DNA of 64,000 nt from an uncultured Kiritimatiellota bacterium (GTDB lineage Bacteria > Verrucomicrobiota > Kiritimatiellia > RFP12 > DVOR01). Positions 30,808 through 38,108 of the stretch are shown in pieces (positions within the stretch are counted from its first letter, which is position 1; every line of letters begins with the position of its first letter). The translations under genes were made by a program, and so were the position numbers. The notes beneath the pieces are model-generated. The model ran no database searches. It saw nothing but the letters and a program-made list of their open reading frames with translations, and had not been told where the DNA came from. The DNA lies in NCBI GenBank assembly GCA_944389565.1, contig CALXMV010000011.1, positions 1 through 64,000 of the forward strand, in the 5' to 3' direction.

Positions 30808-32301
30808 ATGCAGAACGAATCCCCGCAATTGCCCCCGAGCGCCACGCCCATGGCGCCCAATCCCGCACCGAAACCGCGGCGCCCGTGGCCGCCCTTCCTG
30901 CGACTGTTGACGACCTATGCCGTGGCGGTGTTGGTTTTCGCCGCGGTGTGCGCCTGGTTCGCCGGTTTTTGGGGCGCCAAGCTGTGGAAGCCCGAAGGCG
31001 AGGGCGTCGACCGTATCCCCGGCGGCATGAAGCGTGGCGCGTTGGCGATGAACGTGAGCGCGGCGCAGGACCACGCCCGGAAAATCGCCCTGCTCATCCA
31101 AGCGTACGTCAATGCGCGCCATCCCTCGCAGACGGTGAACATGGAGAATGCGCGGTTCCATGACTTCTGCCAACGCATCCAACCCATCGTCTCGGGCATC
31201 AGCGACACCACCGACAGGCCTATCCTGGAAGGCATCGTCCGCGCCTGGGCACGCCAGCCCGAGGAAGACGAGTCCGTGCCAGACTCCGCCCAGTGCTATT
31301 GGTGGATCGGCCGCCATCAGCCACAGGGCGGGAACGCCTCCTATCTCATCCTGGCCATCCCCGCGAACGCGGCCGCAATCGGCGCGAAGGAGGATCCCTC
31401 CCCATGGATGGCCATTTGCGGCTCCTCGCACGGGATCCAGCGCGCGACGCTCGCGCCACTTGACCCGGAGAAGAAACAGGCGGTGCGCGAGGCGTTGGAA
31501 CGCGGCGGCGAGACCGACGCGCTCACCGAACGGCTCATCGCGGCCCTAAGCGAGGCAGGCCCAAGCGGCAGGACCGTCGGGTCGCCTCCCAGCCAGGCCA
31601 CGACGGCCTTGGTCGCCCTGCGCGATGCCGTGAAGGCGGAGACAACGCGCACGAAGCGTCTGCCCGACGCCGCGTGGATGGCGGCTGCCTGGCGAGAGAT
31701 CGGCGAGCGTTATCCGGAGGTGGCGGAGACGAAGGGCTACACCTTCCATTTCTCCGAGACGGGACGCCTCTGGCTCGTGCAGGTCGTCGAGCAGGAAGGT
31801 TCGCGCGTGAACCTGGGGCGGTTCTCCATCGTCTTCCCGGACGGGGAACCACAGCCCGAGGCCCACGACGGCACCCCGCTTGCGCAAGAGACGCGGAAAG
31901 TGCCGCCGGCGTGCCTGCTGGAGAGAATCATCCCGAAGAAGGCGCCGCCGGCCGCCTTCGAGGCCGTTTGGCGGGAGGTGCGGAAACTGGCGGAGGCGCC
32001 CGCGTACGCGGAGCGGTGGCCGTCGACGGACGCGATTCGCGCGCGGTTGCGCAAGGCGGGGCCGGCGTTCGCCGAGGCGGCGGCGAGGCAGACGTGGGTC
32101 ATCTGGCAAGACCAGGACGGCACGCCGTGCCTCTGCCGCTACGACGTGCCGAACATGGACTACGACACCGCCGAGGGGAAACGCCCCTCCGCCGTGGCGG
32201 CGCTCGACACCGACACCTTCCAGCCGCGCGACCCCAAATTCATGCCGGATTTGGACCCGGAGGTGTGGGACGTGGGCCATCAGGTGCCACGCGAACAATG
32301 A
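30808..32301 (+). CDS. Single-pass membrane protein of unknown function (ABC cassette)
   Basis: A 497-residue protein. A proline-rich cytoplasmic stretch (residues 1-28) precedes one membrane helix (LLTTYAVAVLVFAAVCAWFAGF, ~32-54), and the remaining ~440 residues should be periplasmic. These include SAAQDHARKIALLIQAYVNARH and SQTVNMENARFHDF, reminiscent only in outline of pseudopilin-like or DUF1559 proteins, and a Trp-rich patch (CYWWIGRHQ, WVIWQDQDGTPCLCRYD). No catalytic motif was recognised. RBS GGAAAGGGAC precedes the ATG, 18 bases after the previous stop. It is likely part of the envelope complex encoded by this cassette. Confidence 0.78.
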   Translation: MQNESPQLPPSATPMAPNPAPKPRRPWPPFLRLLTTYAVAVLVFAAVCAWFAGFWGAKLWKPEGEGVDRIPGGMKRGALAMNVSAAQDHARKIALLIQAYVNARHPSQTVNMENARFHDFCQRIQPIVSGISDTTDRPILEGIVRAWARQPEEDESVPDSAQCYWWIGRHQPQGGNASYLILAIPANAAAIGAKEDPSPWMAICGSSHGIQRATLAPLDPEKKQAVREALERGGETDALTERLIAALSEAGPSGRTVGSPPSQATTALVALRDAVKAETTRTKRLPDAAWMAAAWREIGERYPEVAETKGYTFHFSETGRLWLVQVVEQEGSRVNLGRFSIVFPDGEPQPEAHDGTPLAQETRKVPPACLLERIIPKKAPPAAFEAVWREVRKLAEAPAYAERWPSTDAIRARLRKAGPAFAEAAARQTWVIWQDQDGTPCLCRYDVPNMDYDTAEGKRPSAVAALDTDTFQPRDPKFMPDLDPEVWDVGHQVPREQ

Positions 32302-32323
32302 CACACAGTGAAAGGAAACGACC

Positions 32324-34246
32324 ATGAGACAGACAGGTTTGACGATCGGTCTTGCGATCGTGGGGGGCGTGGCGCTGGCGGCGTCCGCTCTCGCGCAGGG
32401 GAACGCGGGGTGGCCCAAGGTCTCCTCGCAAATCACGAAGACGGCGCGCATGAACCAATGGGCGGGCTATTGGCGACCGGGACGGCTTTTTGCCTATAAC
32501 ATGGTCTATGACCTGCAGGGAAAGTTTCTGCTCGACATCGACCGGGCCAAGTTGCCGAAAGCCATCAAAGACCTGAACTGGCTGGAGGACAACGACCTGC
32601 CCATGGAGATCCTGTCCACCGGACGTCAGGGGGTGACGATGATGACCCTGGCCTGCGGGCGCGGGGTCGACTTCTGGCAGATGATCGCCTATTCCGACAA
32701 CGGCACCATGCGTCTGGCCACGGAGTTGCGCCCGGGAGGATTCGGGTGGGGGCGCGAAAAGATCGGCAGCGCGCGCGTGCGCGCCCTGACGACCGCCTAT
32801 GAAGAGGCGGAGAAAAGTTGGAGCGAGCAGCGGAAGCAAAAGGGTGGCTGGGAGTGGGTGACGCGCCTGAAGCGGTGGTTCAACAACAAGTGGGGCTGTG
32901 GCGAACTGGAGCAGACGCGCCGCGAGATAGACCAAGAGAAAATCGCGCGGCTGGACGAGATCTTCAAAGCGCCGCTTAGCGACGATGGATTCTCGAAGAC
33001 GCTCTCCGTGAGCGTGGACCAACTCCAGGACAGGCTCAAAAACAACCCGATGTACACAAGCCATGCGGCGCTTCGCGGGTTCACGGCGGAGTTCAACGAC
33101 TCCATCGATGGCCGCCTGCTGTTCCTCCGCACGGCGGCCAACTCGGAGACAAAGCCGCCGAGTTACACGGGCTTCCCGGTGGCGCTCATGGAGGGGCCGT
33201 CGCCTTACTATGGGCTCGACGGGGCGCGCCTCTTGGCGGACCGCAAACGGCTGAAGCTGGAGCAGGTCCAGAAAGGAGTCACGGAGTATTATGCCGGCAC
33301 GGAAGCGAGTGTCAATGCGTGGGAGCAGGCGGTCAAGGACCGGAGGGCCGCGTGGTCGAAGCGCGGCGAAATCATCCGCGACATCGAGCTGGGGCTGCCG
33401 GCGGGGCATAACGCCACGGCGGTGTACCGAGCGGTGAAGGCCGAAGAGCGACCGGGGATGTGGAGCCCGCGGCCGCCCAAACAGAAGGTGATGATCGACG
33501 ACCCCGAGCATTGGCCGAGCGCCGAGGATGCCTTCCTGGAGATGCACTTCACGTCGCTCCCCCACGCCCATGCCCTTTTGTGGGGCGTCGAGCGGCTGAC
33601 GGACGGGGAGACCCTGGAGTTCGCTCCCGGATGCGAGGGGCGCGAGGTGGGCGCGCAATGGGTCATCGACTCGGCCTTCTTCGACTCCGTGAAGCCGTGG
33701 GCGTGGAGCGAGTACGCGTTCGCCGGCGAAGTCGTCGTCGAACGGCAGGCGGACGCGACGGACCCGGTCAGCGGGCGCCCGTGCTACGTGCTGAAGGTGA
33801 TCGATCAGGGCGACAAGATCGCCAAGTGGGACTACGACCCGCGCACCAAAGCGGTGAGCAAGGCGTCGAGCACGCGCTCGGCGCGGACGGCGTTCGCGTT
33901 GGTGCCCAAGCCGGAGGAGACGCGGGGGCGCACCATGCCGACCTTCCAGTGGGACCGCAGCACGTTGGGTCAAACGACGGTGGCGGACGAGGACAACCCT
34001 TTGCCCATCAACACGCTGTACGTGGACAAGGAAACGGGGCTGCTCTTGGACTATAACATGCCGCTGGTGGCGAACATCGGGACGGAGCGCACGACGCTGG
34101 GCAAACCGATGAACGGGGTGATCATCATGCCCGGATCGCAGGTGTGGCTGAACTTCTCCGCGCAGATGGCAATGCCGGAAGACGGCGACTACTCCGAGAA
34201 GATCAAGACCGCCCATCCGCTCCTCACGGGGGAGGGGTTCCTGTGA
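32324..34246 (+). CDS. Secreted protein of unknown function (ABC cassette)
   Basis: A 640-residue protein with a signal peptide (LTIGLAIVGGVALAASALAQ, cleavage after LAQ) and no further membrane segment, so probably periplasmic. Residues ~100-330 include helical charged parts (TTAYEEAEKSWSEQRKQKGG, TEASVNAWEQAVKDRRAAW); the C-terminal ~230 residues look beta-rich (WSEYAFAGEVVVERQADAT, PCYVLKVIDQGDKI, INTLYVDKETGLLLDYNM), similar in feel to LolA/DUF1571-like lipid-binding sheets, without a firm match. RBS AAAGGAAAC precedes the ATG. The TGA overlaps the next ATG (TGATG), so its translation is coupled to the ABC ATPase. Confidence 0.8.
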   Translation: MRQTGLTIGLAIVGGVALAASALAQGNAGWPKVSSQITKTARMNQWAGYWRPGRLFAYNMVYDLQGKFLLDIDRAKLPKAIKDLNWLEDNDLPMEILSTGRQGVTMMTLACGRGVDFWQMIAYSDNGTMRLATELRPGGFGWGREKIGSARVRALTTAYEEAEKSWSEQRKQKGGWEWVTRLKRWFNNKWGCGELEQTRREIDQEKIARLDEIFKAPLSDDGFSKTLSVSVDQLQDRLKNNPMYTSHAALRGFTAEFNDSIDGRLLFLRTAANSETKPPSYTGFPVALMEGPSPYYGLDGARLLADRKRLKLEQVQKGVTEYYAGTEASVNAWEQAVKDRRAAWSKRGEIIRDIELGLPAGHNATAVYRAVKAEERPGMWSPRPPKQKVMIDDPEHWPSAEDAFLEMHFTSLPHAHALLWGVERLTDGETLEFAPGCEGREVGAQWVIDSAFFDSVKPWAWSEYAFAGEVVVERQADATDPVSGRPCYVLKVIDQGDKIAKWDYDPRTKAVSKASSTRSARTAFALVPKPEETRGRTMPTFQWDRSTLGQTTVADEDNPLPINTLYVDKETGLLLDYNMPLVANIGTERTTLGKPMNGVIIMPGSQVWLNFSAQMAMPEDGDYSEKIKTAHPLLTGEGFL

Positions 34247-35100
34247 TGCAGGCGTCTTCGACGGGTCGCCCGTTGCTGACGCTCCAAGACCTGGAAGCCG
34301 GCGCGGGGAAGGGGGGCGGGGCGTCGCCGACCTTGCGGATCCCGGGGGCACTGGAGGTGCCCCCGGGAATCCACTTGGTGACGGGCAAGAGCGGCCATGG
34401 GAAGAGCCTGTTGCTGAGCCTTTTGGCGGGCTATCCCATGGCCGAGGCGACGGTGCGCGTGGCGCGGCTGGCCATCGACGGCGCTTCCTTCCCGGGGCTG
34501 ACGGGGCACGAGGTGGCGGCCCGGCTTCTGCGCAAGGCCCTGTGCCGGCGTTACCGCACGGTGCCGTGCATCTTCCTGCCGCAGAACCTGCCCATCGTCG
34601 CCAAGGGACTGCTGACCGTGGCGGAGCTGTTACGGGAGGTCTCCAACGGCATCTGCGTCACCCTCGGGCGCGAGAACAAGTTCCGAAAACAGGCGATCGA
34701 GGCGCAAATCGCGGCGACCTTCGGGAAGACGCCATGGCGCGACCGGCTGATCGGGTTGCTGGCGCATGACGTCGGGACGCTCTCGGGCGGAGAGCGGCGA
34801 CGGGTGGAGGTCTCCGCGCGGCTGATCGGCCTGCGGGTGCTCGCGGCCAAGGAGATGACGCGGGCATTGATCATCCTGGACGAGCCGACGACGGGACTGG
34901 ACGACGAGAATGCCGCGGCGTTCTTCGACTTCATCGCGGAGGCGTGCAACGGCAGGACGGCCTTTCTGATCGCCACGCACGTGCCGGGATTGCTCCATGG
35001 GCGGGCGTGCTCCGCGCTTCGCCTGGAAAAGACGGAGCAAGCGGGCGCGGCCGTGTGCACGGTGACGCAGACTTGGTTTGAGGACGGGAGGCAGGCGTGA
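34246..35100 (+). CDS. ABC transporter ATP-binding protein
   Basis: A 284-residue ATPase. Walker A GKSGHGKS at residues 47-54, Q-loop CIFLPQNLP at ~108-116, signature LSGGERRRVEV at 179-189, Walker B ALIILDEPTTGLD at 207-219, and H-loop histidine 245 (IATHVP). The set is intact, so it should hydrolyse ATP. Spacing and the GERRR signature resemble ABCG-like or MacB-like subunits. The TGATG overlaps on both sides couple it to the secreted protein before it and the permease after it. An open frame further upstream lies inside the previous gene and is rejected. Substrate unknown. Confidence 0.92.
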   Translation: MQASSTGRPLLTLQDLEAGAGKGGGASPTLRIPGALEVPPGIHLVTGKSGHGKSLLLSLLAGYPMAEATVRVARLAIDGASFPGLTGHEVAARLLRKALCRRYRTVPCIFLPQNLPIVAKGLLTVAELLREVSNGICVTLGRENKFRKQAIEAQIAATFGKTPWRDRLIGLLAHDVGTLSGGERRRVEVSARLIGLRVLAAKEMTRALIILDEPTTGLDDENAAAFFDFIAEACNGRTAFLIATHVPGLLHGRACSALRLEKTEQAGAAVCTVTQTWFEDGRQA

Positions 35101-36827
35101 TGACGTGGCCATTGACGGGCTTTTGGACGGACTTCGGGCGTGTGTGGCGCACGACCTTCACGCCGGTACGCGACTGGCGGGGGTGGCTGACGTTGCTGAG
35201 CGGCATCGTCGCGCCGGCGGTACTGGCGTTCGTGCTGACGTTGATTTTCGTTTTCCGCGGGACGCCGGCGGACACGGTGTCGTCGTTTGTCTTCTTTTCC
35301 ACCATCTATTTCTTCTGGACGGGGCTCTTCGATTCGTGCCAGACCATCAACGGGAGCATTCAGTCGGGCGAGTGGGCGTATTGGGTGCTGGGGACGCGCC
35401 GGAACGCCGGCTCCTATCTGGCGGCGCAAGTGCTGTGCAAGAGCATTCGGATTGTGGTGCTGACGGTGGCGTTCTCGGTGGTGTTGTTGCTGCTGTGCCG
35501 CTGGGGGCAGGCCTGGTGGACGGAGGCGCTGGTGTGGCCGTGGCTGGACGGGGTGAAGGATACCGCGCCGACCCTGACGGCCCTCTTTCTGGGGGACGAA
35601 CTGGCGGCGGGGCCGGCGGAATCCCTGGAATACGTGGCGTGGCCGGTGCTGTGGCGGTTCGTGTGGTATCACGGGCTCGGACTGTTCATGGCGGGCTTCG
35701 CGGGCGTGGCGATCGGGCTGACGCTGAGCGGGATTTGCCGCGAGCCGATCCACTCCATCACGGGGGCGATCGTGGTGGTGATGCTGGCCATGCTCCTCTC
35801 GTTCGTCTCGCTCAATGCCTCGCGCGTCGAGGATGAGCATGGGATTTCGGCGGAGAACCGCCTGACGCTTTCGGAGAATGTCCGCCCGCCGCTCTTCCTG
35901 CCGGTTTACTATTCCTTCCATGAATGGCGAAGCCCGCAGGGGCGGTCGTTGTGGGAGGTCGTATGGCCGGAGGTGACGTATCCGGGGGACGACGTGCGCG
36001 ACAAGGACAAGCGCAGCGACGCGCGCCGGGCGGTCGGCAATTGGGTCTTCTCGGCGGCGCATCTGGCCTCGTATCTGTTGCCGCAACGGTACTTCTTCAA
36101 CCTGGCGCACACGACCATCCCGCGCTATGGCTACCTCTCGCGCGGCTCCACCGCCGGCGGCCACGCATGGGACGGCGTGGGGCGGACGTATGCGTTGGGG
36201 AAATCCGGGGCGACGGCGGTGTTGCCGTGCGACCGTTGGCGGGCCAAGGGCTTCGCCTGCCCGTGCGTCTATTGCCTGGGGCTGGTGCCGACGACGGTGC
36301 CGGAACCTTTCGAGGATTTCTCCGAGGCGGAGCGGCAGGCGCTTGAGAACGCGCTGGCCGTACTCGACCGACACGCGGAGGCGATGCTGGATACCGAACT
36401 GCGTGGCCTGCTCGCCTTCTGCCGAGGCAATCTCGAGCGCCGTTCGCGGGAGGGCAAGGGATATCGGCTGTGTTGGCTGGACGAACAGGGGGCATTGCCT
36501 TACGAAGACTATTATCAATCGCCGAAGGATGCGGCCCCAACGTGTTTCAGGTCGGCGAACGCGTTGCTGGACGTGGAGGACCCGAAAGACCTGGAGTCGC
36601 TGACCGACCCGGACCGGGAGACGCTGGCGCACGCGGTGGAGATCGTGCGGGACCATGTGCGTGCGTGCCGCGAGACAGATTGGGAAACGCTCACCTCGCT
36701 GTGGGCCATGACGGCCTTCTGGGAAATCATGGCTCTCCTGGTCGCCGTGGCGGCGTTATGCGCGATTTTGCTGGGGGTGGCGCGGTGTTGTTCGCCGATC
36801 CGTTCGGTGCTGCATACGCTTCGTTGA
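35100..36827 (+). CDS. ABC-2/ABCG-like permease with a large loop before the last membrane segment
   Basis: A 575-residue membrane protein. Residues ~25-245 contain about five membrane segments. The region WTGLFDSCQTINGSIQSGEW then WVLGTRRNAGSYLAAQVLCKS resembles the ABCG/ABC-2 pattern of a N-rich helix, a charged connector and a tyrosine-alanine-x-x-L-x-K helix. Residues ~250-545 form a large, presumably periplasmic domain with cysteines (PCDRWRAKGFACPCVYCLG), and one last membrane segment is near the C-terminus (LLVAVAALCAILLGVA). This layout is like ABCG half-transporters with a much enlarged last loop. GTG 35097 and ATG 35100 are both possible starts; the ATG, overlapping the ATPase stop, is preferred. 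Confidence 0.75.
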   Translation: MTWPLTGFWTDFGRVWRTTFTPVRDWRGWLTLLSGIVAPAVLAFVLTLIFVFRGTPADTVSSFVFFSTIYFFWTGLFDSCQTINGSIQSGEWAYWVLGTRRNAGSYLAAQVLCKSIRIVVLTVAFSVVLLLLCRWGQAWWTEALVWPWLDGVKDTAPTLTALFLGDELAAGPAESLEYVAWPVLWRFVWYHGLGLFMAGFAGVAIGLTLSGICREPIHSITGAIVVVMLAMLLSFVSLNASRVEDEHGISAENRLTLSENVRPPLFLPVYYSFHEWRSPQGRSLWEVVWPEVTYPGDDVRDKDKRSDARRAVGNWVFSAAHLASYLLPQRYFFNLAHTTIPRYGYLSRGSTAGGHAWDGVGRTYALGKSGATAVLPCDRWRAKGFACPCVYCLGLVPTTVPEPFEDFSEAERQALENALAVLDRHAEAMLDTELRGLLAFCRGNLERRSREGKGYRLCWLDEQGALPYEDYYQSPKDAAPTCFRSANALLDVEDPKDLESLTDPDRETLAHAVEIVRDHVRACRETDWETLTSLWAMTAFWEIMALLVAVAALCAILLGVARCCSPIRSVLHTLR

Positions 36828-36839
36828 GGGAGGGTCCCC

Positions 36840-38099
36840 ATGCGTTCGATGTTTCTGTTGTCATTGTTGTTGCTTGCCTCGTGCACCACCACGCAGGAAT
36901 CCGTGAAGAAGACCGCGCAGGAGGTTGGGCAGAAGCCCGCACAGCGGGCACAACGTGCGATTCCCGCCTCGTCATTCGCGGAGCGGCGGGCATATACATT
37001 CGAGCAGACGCTACGATTCGACAAGGCCCATCTGACATTTGGGTCTGGGCGCACGGTGAGCGTCAGCTCCGGGGATTATGCCTACACGCGAGCATGGCAC
37101 CTGCCCTGTGCCTATCGGACGGGGGCATGGAGGATCGCCGCGGAGGCGTTGCGCCCGGAGACGTTGCGGGAACAAAACTTTTCGGTCAGCGGGGCGCTGG
37201 ATGAGCTACGCCCTTCCCGCCCAGATGGGCACCTGCGCTATCTGTTGCAGTACGCGCTGACGCATGACGACGGCATTGATGCCTTCCGCTCGCCACTGGA
37301 CCTGCTGCCAAGCCGTCTGGGGACGGCGCTGAGCCGCCTTGAGCTCGGCATCCGGGAGGGGCAATGGGGCTCATGGAATGCGCTCACGCCTTATGGAATC
37401 GGGCATAATGGCACGGACGTGGAGCTGGAGACGCTTGACGTCGTCGGCAAAGTGGCCGCGACGCGGACGGTGACAGACGATGGGGCCGTCATCCTTGAGT
37501 TGCCGCCCACGGGGTGCGAGAGTTTCGTGGGGGAGACGGTTCTGCGCGCGATTGGATTGCCACGCGTCAACCTCCAATTCGCCTTCCCGCCACTCACGAC
37601 GGGGGAGGCCATCAATCAGGGATACACGCGGCCACTCAAGGTGGTGTATGACCCCTATCTTGGGCAGGTCGTCGCGTTGGATGCGCTCTTCCGATTGACA
37701 CCGCAGGATGAGAACGCGTCGCTTGTCTTTCATGACAAGCGACGCACCGACCTGCACATCGACGTGCCGACCGCGCAACTTGCCGTCTCGCTGAAATTGG
37801 GGCCGGAGGAGGGAGCCCGCACGCCGGACTCGGTGGCGCATTACTACCTGGATGACGCGGAAATCTTTGCGCTCAATCTGGTGCCGGGGGCGGACGGACG
37901 GCACGTCTCATTCTTCCGCAAGGTCTCCAACAAAGGGTGGTTGCTGTGCGAGGAGGGCGACTTGGTGCCAGGCGACGGAGCCTGGCTGGGGCGTGCGCAT
38001 GACGGCGCCTTGCTGCGCCTGGAAGAGGCGGGCGAGGCGGTCACGCTCTCGTGGGAACCCGCCCAAGGACGCAAGCCCGTCACGCTGACGCGGCTGTGA
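36840..38099 (+). CDS. Lipoprotein of unknown function (ABC cassette)
   Basis: A 419-residue protein with a clean lipoprotein signal (MFLLSLLLLASCTTTQE; lipobox LASC, Cys15), so it is anchored in the envelope; Thr at +2 is compatible with outer-membrane sorting in E. coli-like rules. The body is beta-rich and unrecognised (FEQTLRFDKAHLTFGSGRTVSV, RTDLHIDVPTAQLAVSLKLG, VAHYYLDDAEIFALNLVPG). RBS GAGGGAGGG lies before the ATG, 12 bases after the permease stop. It closes the cassette; only nine bases separate its stop from the stop of the convergent LamG gene, and no terminator is visible there. Confidence 0.85.
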   Translation: MRSMFLLSLLLLASCTTTQESVKKTAQEVGQKPAQRAQRAIPASSFAERRAYTFEQTLRFDKAHLTFGSGRTVSVSSGDYAYTRAWHLPCAYRTGAWRIAAEALRPETLREQNFSVSGALDELRPSRPDGHLRYLLQYALTHDDGIDAFRSPLDLLPSRLGTALSRLELGIREGQWGSWNALTPYGIGHNGTDVELETLDVVGKVAATRTVTDDGAVILELPPTGCESFVGETVLRAIGLPRVNLQFAFPPLTTGEAINQGYTRPLKVVYDPYLGQVVALDALFRLTPQDENASLVFHDKRRTDLHIDVPTAQLAVSLKLGPEEGARTPDSVAHYYLDDAEIFALNLVPGADGRHVSFFRKVSNKGWLLCEEGDLVPGDGAWLGRAHDGALLRLEEAGEAVTLSWEPAQGRKPVTLTRL

Positions 38100-38108
38100 G
38101 CGCGGCGG

